64,000 nucleotides of DNA from Onchocerca lupi (GCA_028564675.1 JAOVVO010000449.1:1-64000); one strand, 5' to 3'. Shown: positions 49,483 to 62,880, counted from the stretch's first letter. Notes: generated from the sequence alone by a model not told the origin. Made by a program: numbers and translations.

Positions 49483-49717
49483 ATGTTGCTGAATTTTGTT
49501 TAGTTTAGCTTATTTGAATTTTAAAAAAATTCTAAATATAAAAATAGTAACAATAAATCATCTTGGTTCCTTGTTCATAACTCTTCATAAAAAAGAAGTA
49601 GTGAAAAGCAATAAGATTGAGTAGTTGGCAGTTTTAAAGAATCCAATTCCCAAATTTAGTATTCAGTTCGGTTATGCTCACCGAAAAGCTATTGATTTAG
49701 TGAAGGAACCAAAAAAC

Positions 49718-49745
49718 AAAAAAAAAAAAAAAAAAAAAAAAAAAA
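49718..49745. repeat. poly-A tract
   Basis: A run of 28 A residues, nearly continuous with neighbouring A-rich DNA. Confidence 0.95.
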
Positions 49746-51760
49746 CAAATTAAAAAAAAATAGCAACAAACTGAGAAGCAAGTATGAAAAATGGTATCCT
49801 TCATAAAATTTTCATTTATTTTTGCCAAAAACGATATTACTGGACACAATGCAACTTTTATTTAGTCGTCATCTTAGGTGCTCTTCTCATTCGTTATTCC
49901 GTCACAAAAGTTAAAGCTATCCACGTGATGTACATTAGTTTTTAAAAATTTCAAGTGTTATTCTAGTTAATTATTTTCACGTTCAATCTGCACTGAGTGG
50001 TTAAATTTTTGAATGCTAAGAATCGATCATTGCTGTCGAAATGACTTAGTGGTGTGATACCAGGTATAAGACTTTTGTCTCAATACTTTGTTTGATAGAG
50101 AGACTGTGATGACATTTCCTGCCAACGTTAGGTCATCATCATGTGAAACATCGATATGTTCAGGGGTAGATAACAGCTTTGAAAAAAAGGAAACAATATA
50201 CGAACTTTTAAGAGTGAGCCATAATATTTATTGCAAGATTGAACACTTTCCTAACGTTACCGAAATAACCAAAAAAAAGAAGGAGCAATGTCGAATGAGT
50301 TTATTTCAAAGAGAAAAAGTAGAATCATGATTGATTAGGACAGTATTTATAATTGAACCATTTCAAGTATGAATCACGCACGCTTCTTAGCTGGACCAAC
50401 CGCGCACTACTTCCCAGATGCATATACTAAACTGTATCGTTTTCTTTCGCAGATTTGTAAATTGCAATCTATAGCAGCAGCAAGCGTTGTCGGTCGGCAT
50501 TACAATGTTTTACACTGATCTGATTCCTTACCGACACTTAATGCCGAATTTAAATCACTGTCACTCTTTAGATTTCTTCAGTAATCATAAGAATAGAAAG
50601 AATATCAAAACAATGTCGAATTAGTTAAGATTTGTCAAGATATTCTTTATCACATTTTAGAATTAAACCTTACGTATTTGAATCTTTTTTACACAAATTT
50701 GATGATGTCAAAATCAAATAAACAAGCGATATGAAACTTCACATCTATTTCTTGAACCGAGAAGATAATGAGCACTGGTCAACGATCATTATCAAATGAA
50801 ACAAGCAGGAAATATAAGGGATCAGAGAAAAACAAAGAAAAACTTGTCATAGTTTTTATTAGCTGGATTATGTGGAATGAGGTCAGCAACCTATACAATT
50901 ATAGTCGAACCTCCCCGCCCCCCTCCAAAAAAAAAAAACTTGGAAAAAAGTGTAGAAAACAGTTAATGCGTTGTTTATAAGTTTCTGTAGCTTGTTAAAA
51001 ATTGCGATCAGAGATCGGCTAAACTCGATGTATATTTTGGAAGTTTTTTAATGTTCTTATTTATCTTCCAGAGTTTAATTACCTGTAATTAATTATATAT
51101 CTTCGTTGTTGTTTCTCATTCACACGGAAGCTTTGAATTTTCTGGTTCGTTTTGAATTACAATTTCTCTATTTTACCAATACAACATTCTATTTCCAACC
51201 GCACAGTGCTCCGATAAAGTAAGCCGGTTGAACGATTAGCGACGTTTTTCCAGCAGAATTTCTATTTATCGTTGTGTATGATATTATTCACGTAACAGAA
51301 ACGTGACTGTGTCCCTACATCATAAAGCAAGATAGAGATTACTAAATTTTTTGCAAAAAAACTCGATGAAATAACTAAAAAACAGATGTAGTGCATCTAG
51401 AATTGACCATTTGGATATCACTAGAGACTTCATATCTTTCATTCGATTCTGTTATTCCAATTACCAATATTCACACTTTGAAGGCAATGCTCTCGACTTT
51501 ATTTTTACGCAGTTACATGCTGAGCATAACATCTCAAACCTTTCTGTTCTCGTCATTTGCTTTCCTCCCAGTCCGCAACCTTCACCACATGTGCGCACTA
51601 TAGATATCACTAAAGATGTGCAAAAAAATATTTCTTGCTAGACAAATTTCACTTTCCTCTCCTCATCACATTTGACATACTCCATTTTTTGGGTGGTAGA
51701 GAAGTAACAAATTCAGATCCTTTGTTTTTTCGCCACGCTTCATCAACATTCTGGTGGGTT

Positions 51761-51958
51761 GATTGGTTCATCTCATCAGGAGATAATTGGCGATACTATT
51801 AAAGATTTGAATTACTTGGCTCAAGTGCACCAAGACCGCGTTACACACTAACTTCTTGACTTAGTAGGTGTTGCTGTTCACTATTATCTCCATTATCGCC
51901 ATCTAACTACATGTGAGTAACCGCATGAATGCTAGCAATTTTTATCATGGCCAACTTT
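51761..51958 (-). repeat. dispersed 198-bp repeat, copy 2 (inverted)
   Basis: Reverse-complement partner of 16103-16300, with four transitions in about 198 bases. Flanking DNA to the right (to about 51985) shows weaker similarity to the left flank of copy 1. No coding frame or terminal inverted repeats were seen. Confidence 0.95.
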
Positions 51959-52417
51959 TTGACACTTATTCTAGACTTACTTGTTTGTTTTTTGCATAAA
52001 GACTTTACAGTATGTCATTTACTTCATAAATTCTGGGAATAACCAAATATCTGCTATATTAGTATTCATGCTGTATTTCATTTTGTGAAGTACCAATCTT
52101 AAAACAAATGCCGAAAAGCTGAAGTGACAAAGAATCGGCTCATTTCATTACTCGCTAGTTGAAGAAATGGACAAAATGATACAATATGAACAAATAATAC
52201 AAATCATTTTTTACATCAAATTGACGCAAAATTAACTCACGTTTTCCTCAACATGGGCTTTAGGAAAAAACATTCAAAATCGATACTATGAAACGTTTTC
52301 TTGTAATTAACGGAAATGATGCAAAGAAGCATTTATTTGCCTGCGAGCTCCTGCACTTGAGATGAAGATCAAAGATCTGGTCTCTAAAGTTCAGCTTTGC
52401 CAGAATTCTATCTAAAC

Positions 52418-52684
52418 TCAGGGATTGTTGCTCATTGAATCAAGACGCTTTATAGGACAATTTGCAAGGAAACTAAAAGTACGCGAAAACGATGAAGCTC
52501 CGCTATAGTTCTTGGAATGATGTTTTTTTGCTCTCTTTTTATGAGTTGACACAACTTTCGACTTCTTCTGACAGCTGAGTTTGACTCCCGTGGTCAATTG
52601 TCGAATCACTTTTTGAATAAAGTAGGCTTCATATAATTTATGCTTTTTGCTTTTGATTAGCTCAGCTGGTAATGTGTGTATCAT
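52418..52684 (-). CDS. hypothetical small basic protein
   Basis: An 88-codon frame starts with ATG at 52684 and ends TGA. It is lysine/histidine-rich in the middle (STHKKRAKKHHSKNY) and ends in a serine/phenylalanine segment (SGASSFSRTFSFLANC). It has no recognised domain, signal peptide or nearby exon, and could be a chance frame. Confidence 0.22.
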   Translation of the reverse strand: MIHTLPAELIKSKKHKLYEAYFIQKVIRQLTTGVKLSCQKKSKVVSTHKKRAKKHHSKNYSGASSFSRTFSFLANCPIKRLDSMSNNP

Positions 52685-54538
52685 TTCGAAAACTACGTAT
52701 GAAAGGCAGCGTTTACATCTCAGTAGTGATCAATATGATGAAAACTTGTTGATTGTGTCATTCATCATTTACATTAAAATCTGAAATGATGGAATGAAAA
52801 GAAGCACGAATAGATACTTGTAATATTCAACCTAGCTTCTTCTGTACTGAATTGATTAGTAGGACAGAATCCATAGTGCTTAAAAAAAAAAATACGGAAG
52901 AAGCAGTGCAGAAGAAGCACTACTAGTTATTTTAATATCGCAGTGTTTAGTTTTCTTTTTCCATTCCTTCAAACTACTTCGCAGCTGTAGTTCTCGAGTT
53001 TCTCTTCAGCTTCCATCCATTTGCAGAGGTAAGAATATTCAAACATTTTCATTTGCTTCATTTTTTTTTTTTTTTGGGCTGCTGGTTTCTGCAAGTTGTA
53101 CCACCGCTTAATTCTTTTTTGGAGCTATAGTGATGATAGCTTTCTAATAAAGCAATCATCAATCAATATTGATGTTTGCTTTCTTTGCTTTCAAGCAGTA
53201 TTTGATTCAAGGAAATTTCCATTCCATCAGTATCTCTCGGCCTTTAGCATTGAATATTTCATGCAGTACATTTCTCAACAATGGAGACTATGTGTATTAT
53301 TATTCTTAATTTTTAAAAGACGCAGTGACTGCTCCCAGAACTGAAAAAAAGGTTTCACGCTGTCCAATGGTAAGAAAATAATTGATCATACTCATACTCC
53401 GTTTCTGATGGAATCCAATCATACTGCTTTTACCTTTAACTAGGAATACCATTCGATCATTTTTTGCTAATTTCAAACTTATCGTTATCTTCTATTTCTC
53501 CATCCATCATCGCCATTCATTGCTTTATTTTCTAAATCTTTTGACATGGCTCGCGCTATGTGTATTTAACAATAAGAAGAACAAGATTTAGCTCTTTCAC
53601 AAAATCTCAGTCTTATCATCATTATTTTCTGTAGGAGTGCGGCCGCTTCCTAGAGTTCTACATTTACCAAGCACACCACCAATCATCAACAAAAGAATTG
53701 AAATGATTTTTGGAAACTATTTATTGTTAACGACAAAAAATAGCCGTTTCCGCGTTCATTCTCGGAAATATCGCTATATCATTATCCTTTCTACATTAAG
53801 TTCTCTTCCCAAGTATTATTATATTAGTAAATATACCTATTAAAATTTTTAAAAGTATAATTAATTATAAATCTTAATATTGTTATTGCAAGTATCATGC
53901 TACACGGTACACACACTGAGAGGACCAATATGAGCTCATTCTTATCCAAGCCTAACCTGGAATCTCAATATGAGCAATCATATTGAGAACACTAAACTAA
54001 GCTAAAGCAAAGTAATGGGAATAAAAAAAAAAAAAAAAGAAACATGGAGGAAGGAAAGCGACGCCGAATAACCAACTTGCAAGTTGGAAAGGAAGGCAAG
54101 AATTCCGACTAATGATGCAGGACCAGTAAACAAAAAATTGCAAAGCGATATCAACGCATGCTCAACCAATATGACGAACCATCATTCGTGCTAGTTGCAG
54201 CAGAATCGCATCAACCGAGCTAATAATGTGTCGGTTTGTGCGTGCGAGCCACGTGTCTGTCGTCGCAATAATTTTCGACACTCATTCATCCTTCTATTCT
54301 CTTAATTTGTGTGGCGTATACTCGTGCATATGTAAGAATTTAATAAAGGCATGTAACGGAACACTCAGCCAGCAGCATCCCACCAGTTCATCCTGCTCAA
54401 CTGACCGCCAATCCCGTTGCTACGACGTGCATGCGTTGTTCGAAGTTTATGAATATGAGACTCGTGCGAAGGTGTTCGTTACTCCGGGGAATGGTGTCGA
54501 GGTGATGGGTTTCGGTTTGTCTATTGTATTTGCTGCAG

Positions 54539-55391
54539 TGTACGAGTTCACGTGCAATTGTGGATGTTAAATATCTGAAATTTAGTCCGAACAGAGTTAC
54601 TGAGAAAGACAAGCAGAAGGTTAGAATAGCCAGTTGTCTTTTTCAGTGAATGAGAAATGATTAATAAATGAATGCATTTTCACATTTTCCAGAATGAAGA
54701 AGTCAACATGGGGAAGCGCGAGGAGAAAATAACGAGCCTAATGATTTTTGATGGCTGTTGTACATTCCGGTAACCTTATGGTAGTCACTGCACACAATTA
54801 CTTGCCTATCGTATCCGATGCAAATGACGATTCCCCATCCACCAATGGTTTGTTTATTCCTGTCATGATACTGTATGCAATATAATACTGTTTATAAATG
54901 GGCTATTTCTCTAGTCTTTCCCTTCGCTGGCACCAATAAATATGCTTAGGCTCAGGAAGAGAGAAGTAGTTGTTTAGTGCACGATGATAAGAGAATAGGT
55001 TTATTTCAATGATGATGATGTTGTGAAGTTTTTTAAATTCCTTGGAAAGAAGTTCCATTATGGGTAATTCGAGATCTGGGTGACACATGCTCTAGGTTAC
55101 AAAGGTTTGAATTGATAAAATTTTCTAAATATGGCTAACGTATTGCTTCCTATTCTCGTCTAAGCAACAAATCAATTTATATCTGTAAATTAGATGGATA
55201 TCAAGTTTTTTACAGCAGAACTTTCTTGAAATCAAATTGAAGGTTTACTCATCGACAAATTTTCAGTGACTGCAAATGTGCTTATTCATTTTGCGGATGA
55301 AAACGATAAAGCGATGTGCAGCAAAGATGTGCCTGTGGGCAGACAGGTCTTACTTACACTTTCGCTTAATCGTACCACTGTATTCATTTGA
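54539..55391 (+). CDS. unresolved exons upstream of pdk-1
   Basis: Two exon-like segments chain in phase. 54539-54619 follows TTTGCTGCAG and encodes RAIVDVKYLKFSPNRVTEKD. 54693-54769 follows TTTTCCAG and encodes NMGKREEKITSLMIFDGCCT. A third segment after a TTTTCAG at 55266 either ends after a short cysteine-rich tail (CKCAYSFCG) in the matching phase, or stays open for 42 codons (TANVLIHFADENDKAMCSKD...) to 55391 in another phase. Upstream coding sequence was not found. I do not recognise the protein. It could be a separate gene, or partly pdk-1 5' sequence, although PDK1 relatives show nothing like it. Confidence 0.35.
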
Positions 55392-55672
55392 TTGTTGTGG
55401 ATCAGTGAGATTACGTTACTCATCAGTGGTTAATTACCGGAAAATACAATTCTAACGCTGCATATTCAGTTGACGAATGCAACTAATGGAATGCTTTCAT
55501 ATCCAGAATTTTTTCTGCATTCCATCACACATAATCAGTCGTCAAGTTATCTTCAAAAGGAGAATGTGATTGTACCTAATGATTTTTTACTAAGGGAATA
55601 GTAATAAATTGCTTTGGCTTCGTATTCTTATAGATTAAAAAATCATCAATTTCGCAAATGGTAATGGTACAG

Positions 55673-58425
55673 ATGCTAAAAAATGGTATGCAACCAGTAC
55701 AGAAGAGTGCCGTTGATTTCTTTTTTTTGCAAATTTTGGGCGAAGGTTGTTTTTCTACGGTAAGATTTATGGGAATCGAATGCATAATATACTATATCGT
55801 TTGTATGTTATGTCTATTTTGAGCTTACAGGTATATCGTGCTCGTGAGGTATCCAGCGGGAAGGAATTTGCGCTGAAAGTGCTCAACAAGGATTTAATTC
55901 GACGACATGATAAGGTGTACTTTTTTTGTCAAAATTTATGCATTTTTAGATTTTTCTCCAAAAGAAAAAAGAAAATGAATGAAACAAAATTTGCTGCAAG
56001 ATATTAAAAGGAATGATGCAGATTTTGTATTAACAGCGAAAATGCCTGAATTATTACTTTTAAGGTAATATCGGTTATGCGTGAGAAAGATATAATGACT
56101 TCATTGACTTATTTGCACGGTGGACATCCGTATTTCGTATCCTTGTATTGTACTTTCCAGGATCCTACTCGTCTTTGTAAGTTTTGCACTATCTGCTGTT
56201 TATTGTCTCTTGTTACTTGCTGCAATTGATTTCTTCCACCAAAAAAAAAAAAAAAAAAAAAAAGCATTCATGAAACATTTTGTAGATTTTGCAATGACCT
56301 ATGCAAAAAATGGTGATTTGTTAACATATTTGCATCGTCTTGGTTCCTTCGATGAAGATGTAAGTTTTTGGGTGGTATTTTCTGCTGATATGGTTTTAGT
56401 AGGAGTTTTTTCGTAGTAAATTAAATCCGGAAATAAGTAAATATTTATGAACTTATAGTACATTGCAGTCTGCATTACAAAAATCAGTTTTTTTCTCTTG
56501 ATGCATTATTTTGCAGGTAACCTTGTTTTATTCGGCTGAACTTGTTTGCGCGATTGATATACTCCATAAATGTGGCATTATTCATAGGGATTTGAAACCA
56601 GAAAATATTTTACTTGGAGAAAATTGGCACATAATGTTATCTGATTTTGGCACAGCAAAATTTATTGATTCAGAGAAAGGTACGCTAAACATCAGTTACA
56701 TGTTGAATATAAAACTAGTTAGCGTAATTTGTTTCATTGGTTTTTTCAAATTACAGATGAAACAGATACGAAAAGTGCTCTTCAGGAAGAACACCATCGT
56801 AGTCGGTCAACATTCGTTGGTACTGCCCAGTATCTTTCACCAGAAGTACTGGTGGATGGAGAAGTTGGCCCATCGTTAGTTTTAATTGTCTTTAGAAAAA
56901 TGCTCATTCAAAGCATATTTTTTCACACAGTTTTCGCTCTTTCCAGATGTGATTACTGGGCTTTGGGTGCAATAATTTTTCAAATGGTTTCTGGATTGCC
57001 ACCATTTCGAGCTATTAATGATTATCATACATTTCAAAAGATTCAAAAGTTGGATTATAGTTTTCCTGAAGGTTTCCCTGATCTTCCCAAAGATCTCGTT
57101 CGAAAATTCTTGGTGCGTTTTTACAGCTGCATCTACTTTTTCTAATTCATGCCGGTCTCTCGGTGAGCATCTCTGTGCTATTATTAACTTGTTTTTATTT
57201 CAGGTATTCGATCCTAATAAACGTCTTGGTTCTGAAGAAACAGGCGGCAGTGAGACTGTTCGTTCGCATCCGTACTTTGCTACAGTTGATTGGGATAATT
57301 TGATCACAAAAACGCCACCACCTTTTAAACCATACTTACCCGCCAGTTGTGGGGAACCAGCCTTTCATAGCGATTATCATTTTCCAGATGATATAGAACC
57401 TGGTCTTGATGATGCAGCAGTTACCCGCTTGCTAGGTCTTTCTCTAAAGGACTTTTGTTCTTCCAGGTTGTTTTGTTTTGTTTAATTAACAGATAGAAAA
57501 TGTGAATTACAACTTTCAAGATTTATGGAATAAACTTTATTGCAGCCAAAATAAAGCTAACTGGGAAAGAGAAGAATCCGAGTCTGCTGGATTGCGTGAG
57601 AAAAAGCTGAATATTCAGCGGAAAGAACACAAATACCATCGTTTTGTTGAGGGCAACTTGATCGTTAAAAGTGGTTTATTAGATAAAAAGAAGGTCAGCC
57701 TTAATTGCATGTGAATTAATTATGTAATGTTTGATATTTTGGGAGGTAAAAAAAAAAAGAAAAAGTGAGAGAGTTCCTTATCTGCTGCATACAATTGATC
57801 ATCTTGCTCTGTCTGGATACATTTCATAAGTTTCATACCAAATATTTTTTTTTTTTTTTTGAATTGTGTCATGTAACATCATGTTTTAAAAATGTGTAGA
57901 TTGTGTCAAGCAATTAATTGTTTGTTTTCATTGATTGATTAATTTCTGATTTCGAGGTTTGAAATTGAAGATGAAACTGAATTACTTATTTATTAAATAT
58001 GTTTGGATGTCGAAAACTTGGTTTAGGGATTATTCGCGCGAAGAAGGATGTTTTTGCTAACAGAAGGGCCACATATATTTTATGTGGACCCTATAAGTAT
58101 GCAACTGAAAGGCAAAATACCGTTCTGCCAGAAGTTGCGAGTTGAAGCGAAAAATTTTCGAACTTTCTTCGTGCATACGGTTTGTCATTCTATTACTTTT
58201 CTAGCAAGAAAAAAAGTCGCAATTGATTTGGGAGGAAAACCGAGAACAAATCAACATTTTGATTTGTAATATTTTCAGCCGAGCCGTACTTATTATTTAT
58301 TTGATCCAGAGCGAAATGCACTGGAATGGTGTAAAGCAATTGAAGCTTTGCGTGAACAGTATTTGAATGAATTACCAGAGGAGTCGGATTCACTGGATAT
58401 CAAAAATACTAAGCGACGACGATAA
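55673..58425 (+). CDS. pdk-1: 3-phosphoinositide-dependent protein kinase 1
   Basis: PDK1 phosphorylates the activation loop of AGC kinases such as AKT and SGK after PI3K activation, at the plasma membrane. Eleven exons give 504 aa: 55673-55759, 55831-55914, 56065-56176, 56286-56359, 56517-56679, 56757-56874, 56947-57112, 57204-57466, 57546-57693, 58027-58179, 58279-58425. Kinase domain, residues about 15-290: glycine loop LGEGCFSTV, Lys45 (FALK), Glu64 (MREKD), catalytic HRDLKPEN (142-149), SDFGTAK (162-164 DFG), activation segment STFVGTAQYLSPE with Thr192 where human PDK1 has Ser241. C-terminal PH domain, about 385-490: FVEGNLIVKSGLLDKKKGLF with ARRR, LLTEGPHIFYVDP, AKNFRTFFVHT and SRTYYLFDPE. 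The basic phosphoinositide-binding residues look conserved. Residues 58-80 carry a few extra residues (LTYLHGGHPYF) between helix C and the HPFF-like motif. The ATG follows an acceptor directly, so an upstream leader or coding exon may exist. A poly-A tract sits in intron 3. Confidence 0.97.
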
Positions 58426-59280
58426 TGGCGCTTATGCATGCTGTACTATCTTTTTGGAAGAGAGTTTTAGTACGGAAGTTGATATGATTCAGAATAGTTA
58501 ACATTACAAAAATTTAGATGAATATGAAGAGAGACTTATGCGAATTATGAGCAGTTATAGTGGGGACTAGGCATTATATAATGTAATGTAATGTAGATTC
58601 GAATGTTTCAAATTGTTGACTTACATAGGAGATGAGAATGCATCGAAATGTGTCAAGTATTTTTCTTATTTATGCTTCTCCGGTATTGTTTACTGTTCTT
58701 TTATTATCCAATTATCTGGCTTGATGCATCCTTTGCATCCCTTTGTTCCTGTCTTTCAACAATTACTTGTTATTTGTACCATGAGATTCTTCTTGATCTT
58801 ATGGATGATGCAATGAAGCATTGATATTTATTGCTATATACTGAATAGGAAGATTACTTGTTTCTGACATGTTCGTTTCGGTTCTTTTTTTTTTTTCTTT
58901 TTTTTTTTTGAGCAGTATTACTCATAAATACAGAAGAAATGATCGCTTAAGCTTGTTTAGGTTCATTTCTGCCTAAGCACAGAGATAAATCGAGCATTGT
59001 TGACCTTATTGTCAGAGTCTTCGGTATTATTCCGCTACTCGGTTCACTTCGTCCAGCTATTTTCTCGTCTCATGGGACTTCTCATTGTTACATTAGACGG
59101 ACAGTTTTAAGAGTACCAAGATATCTTCAACATTAATCCATAGTCACATAGTAAAATTCTTTAAACACAGAAAATGAAAAGTAGTAGTAAATACAACCAT
59201 CTAACGATTGCACTTACTAATTTTTTGTTTTGTAACGAAATCGATGACTTCGTTACCACTCAATCATTTACGATGTTTCC

Positions 59281-59307
59281 CAAACAAACAAACAAACAAA
59301 CAAACAA
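59281..59307. repeat. (CAAA)n microsatellite
   Basis: About six to seven tandem CAAA units. Confidence 0.95.
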
Positions 59308-59596
59308 GGAAGAGAAGAGAATATCTAGCAGTATGAAATTTTCACAACTGTTGTTTATGCAAAAGGACAGTAATGTTGTTGTTGGCTGGGGGAAAAGGAA
59401 GATGAAAATTGGAAAAAACATAACTGACTTAATGGATATAACTAATTCCATTCTCTCTGCATCTTTCTCGCTATGCGTGTCCCGGAAAGAGAGAATGACA
59501 AAATCATTAACAAGCGCGTTCCATCAATCCACTGACTGGTGGATTTTGACAACAACAATTTTAATCCACTGCTATCGCTGTTCAGACTGCGAGACT

Positions 59597-59786
59597 TTAG
59601 CTGTAAAAAGCTGGCACTTCTTTGGCTTATTTTAATTTATATTACCTTTTGTCCATAATATTTTCTGCTGCCGCTCGCTCCTCATAAAGTTTCAAATTAT
59701 CTTTATAAGTACCTTTGTCATCAAACGAAGATTGAGTATTTTTTTTTTTTGAAATAGATGTTTGATGATGAAAAACGGTACCGGGA
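59597..59786 (-). CDS. possible last two exons of an unrecognised minus-strand gene
   Basis: A minus-strand exon (59786-59646) follows TTTGCTCAG and ends at AG|GTAATA. It encodes ordinary protein (TVFHHQTSISKKKNTQSSFD, then KDNLKLYEERAAAENIMDK). The next acceptor (TTTTTACAG at 59601) supplies C-TAA, so the protein would end ...MDKS. Upstream exons were not resolved. Confidence 0.35.
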
Positions 59787-60478
59787 CTGAGCAAACTACG
59801 TTTTAAAGAGTCGATAACAAAAAAAAATCCCCGTAATAATATTATTTGCATGTGCGCAAAGTAAAATTAGTCTGGGTGAATTCATAGGTAAAATTCAAAT
59901 CAAGGATTTTGCTAAGCGTACATGCATTACTTATCCGGAAATGAAAAAAAAAAGGATTTGTTTGGTCTAATTGGTCTTTAAAAAGAAGAATTCAGAGCAT
60001 TCAAATTGATATCATATGGAAATATCAATAACTTCTACTACGACTTATGCAATGATTGATTATAAAATAGGGAAATGTTGTATCAATTTCCTTTCAATAT
60101 ATATTATCATTGTATCAAAAATTGAACATGCGTGCAGTACAGTGTAATATTGATCCAGTTCGGATAGAAATTAGGAACATTTGGAAAGCAAAAAGAAATG
60201 ATGTCGATGAAAATGAGGTATGATCTAGGTCACGTCATATTCGTGACTATTGACCTTAAGTATAATAAACCTGTGGATGGCAAAAAGAAGAGAAGCATCA
60301 CGATTCATTGTTCGTTGAATATCGCATTATTACATCTAGTTTTTAATGTATACTGTGATGCTCTACACTGCAATGCGTTGAATTACTTTTGTCTAATAAT
60401 AGTAAAAGGTGTAGAATTTATGTCGAAACTGAATACATCTTTTCGTCACATTTGCTGTGGCGACTAAATAGCGGGGGG

Positions 60479-60517
60479 CATTTTATCCATAATTCTAAAA
60501 GAATTATGGATAAAATG
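60479..60517. repeat. perfect 17-bp inverted repeat (hairpin)
   Basis: CATTTTATCCATAATTC, a five-base TAAAA loop, then the exact reverse complement GAATTATGGATAAAATG. Pairing stops at both ends. It lies in noncoding DNA. Confidence 0.97.
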
Positions 60518-62027
60518 GAACATATTATTAGTGAAAAAAAAAATTTTTCACCTATAACCATCTTGTCATTCCCGGTTTTGATAAGTTCAAGACAAAATTA
60601 ATAGTTATTAGTCTGTGTGTGTGTGTTTCAGGTGCTTTATTTCATGCTAATAACGTCAGGCAATCGAAGAAGAATCCATAGAGAACATCAAATTAGATAA
60701 GCCTCTCAAAAATTTCGCCTACCAATCTCAGTTTAATTTTTTAACTAAAAAAAAAAAAAAAAAACAACACTACTTTAAATTATCTAGAATTTATATCGTG
60801 TTTCATCCTAACGGTGGCTTTTTTTGAAGCTAAAAGTGATTAAATGTAAATGAAGTTTCCTATAGTGGAGAGCTGTTTCGCCTAAGCTCATTATTAGTTA
60901 AAATGACTATAGCCGCTGCATTTAACAGAACTTGAAATTTTTGGGAAATAATAATTTGTACATTAATGCTTCGTTTGCAATAACATTTTTCGGTGAGCAC
61001 GAAAAACTCTATTAGAGAGAGCGAATTTTTGGTAAGTGCGCGGAACATTAAAAGCCTTAGTTAGCATCATGCTGTAGCGAAGTGTACGAAATGATCCGTG
61101 AAAGTTTGTCAGCAAAAAAAAAAAAAAAAAGTGTTGGTAATATTGGAAGGGAAGTACGTCTAAATTACTTTCTCTATAATGGGTCTTTCGCCTACAAAAT
61201 TATGTAAGCCTAAGCCAGGCATATCGCTTGAATTATGTTCGAAAGAGTGAAATTGCATAATGGAAGCATGACATGCAATCTAATACCTTTCAATTTTCTC
61301 TCAAATCAAAAAATTTTTTAATCCGCTTGGGTAAGGAATGGTACGAAGCATTAGAAGAAAGGATGGTGATGATGAGAAGGCACGCCCCGCCTGAACATAA
61401 AGATGGACAGAATCTGGACAAAAAAAAGAAAAAAAAAAAAAAAAGATAGTCAAAAATTTATCAATCAATCATTTACAGGAGAACGATGGTGTTAAATCAG
61501 TGAAAAAAAACGCTCGAAGCGTGAACAAATGATTGACTGAGCTGAGTAATTAATTAAGCTTTGTTAACAGCGATAGTAGAAAAATTTTTAAGCAAGATGA
61601 AAAAGCATGTCTAAAAAATTGAAGCAAAAGAACCCAAATGATTAGTTTAGAGGTGCGTTCACTATCACTTGAGCGACAATCAATATTATTACTCTGATCT
61701 ACTGTCAACACCTAAAATTATCTCAGCATCAAGAGATGCAGAAAATTGTCTTACTGAACGAACGAGAAGGCAATCTTGATTATCTCTTCACAGACTTTTC
61801 TCTCGGTGATTGCAATTTCAGAGTTATGGAAAAAAAAAAAGTGGTTAGGAGATTAGTGCGCATAATATTGTAGTTACAGCTGTAATAATAATGTTGAGCA
61901 TTTGACATCTGACAAATATACTTCCGACTGGTCTGCACAGGACATCCGTAGGCAGAATGAAAAAAAAAAAAATGAAAGACCTTGCTATTTGTTTGCAGTT
62001 GAAACAAATAGACGACATTCATCATCA

Positions 62028-62160
62028 TCACATGTGTGTGTATATTTTATCCGAAATGCCCGGAATATTCAGAATTTTTTTGGTTAGTTGAAATCCATCA
62101 GAAAGTGGTGCATTATTAGCTACGGGTGGTGTTCTCTCGTTTGATGATGATTTGTCAATG
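62028..62160 (-). CDS. possible terminal exon
   Basis: After a TTTACTTTCAG acceptor on the minus strand, 43 codons run to TGA (IDKSSSNERTPPVANNAPLS, then DGFQLTKKILNIPGISDKIY). The composition is natural, but no adjoining exon was identified. The same frame is open further upstream to an ATG at 62210. Confidence 0.25.
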
Positions 62161-62879
62161 CTGAAAGTAAAATGCTTCCCTCCTTCCCAAACAACACTCA
62201 GAGACATCATTCGGTTACCTAAGCTTTAAATAAACAAAAAAAGGTGGGAAGTGATCATATAACTCCTAGCATCCTCTTTTTATCTTGAGACTTATTCCAT
62301 CAATCAATCAGTTTCATTATAATCATTCTGCCTCAAAATTTTTCCTCACTAACTTCAACTGTTCGTTATTAAACTTCTGAACTGATTTTTTTTCCAATTT
62401 TTTCTATGAAACACATCTACTAACTGCAGTAGTTGAACAATGGAATTAGATCTCAAAACACATCTAATAATTACAGAAAGTTTTTTACAAAGTAATATTC
62501 GTTGTGGAAACAAAAATATATTTGAAGTATATTGGCAGCTTCCTTTTGAGATGTTTGTGTTTTTTTTTTAAAATTTTTTAATGTTGCCATAGTACCATCA
62601 CAGTATTACAGTACAGTAAGAAGGCAAAATTTGTGTTCCCAATTTACAGAGATGCAGATGCAGGACGACGTTAAGGACATTTCATGCTATTACTTTGTTG
62701 CATAATTTGACTTCACCTTTAATGCTGCTGATACTTTTAATTCATTGTTTAAATGTTAATCGAACTTCACAGTTATCAAATGTTCACTGCTGTTCTAAGC
62801 ATTTGAGCTTTTTTGCGAAAAAACTCAAATACTCCAAAATTGACCATTATTAATAAACCAGTGTTTTGGAATTGACATT

Positions 62880-62880
<1 letters not shown>

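Larger units (their letters stand above)
47814..54538. other. gene-poor interval
   Basis: Over 6.7 kb no gene with recognisable homology was found. Items listed separately are a TTACTA microsatellite, a possible terminal exon (49302-49482), repeat copy 2 (51761-51958) and a minus-strand frame (52418-52684). Other weak frames with an ATG are 50107-50330 (+), which is lysine-rich and ends QCRMSLFQREKVES, and 50768-50980 (+). Possible splice motifs near 52984-53030 and a proline-rich frame after TTTTCTGTAG at 53634 (RPLPRVLHLPSTPPIINKR) could be leader or coding exons of a gene further right, but do not chain. Confidence 0.5.
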
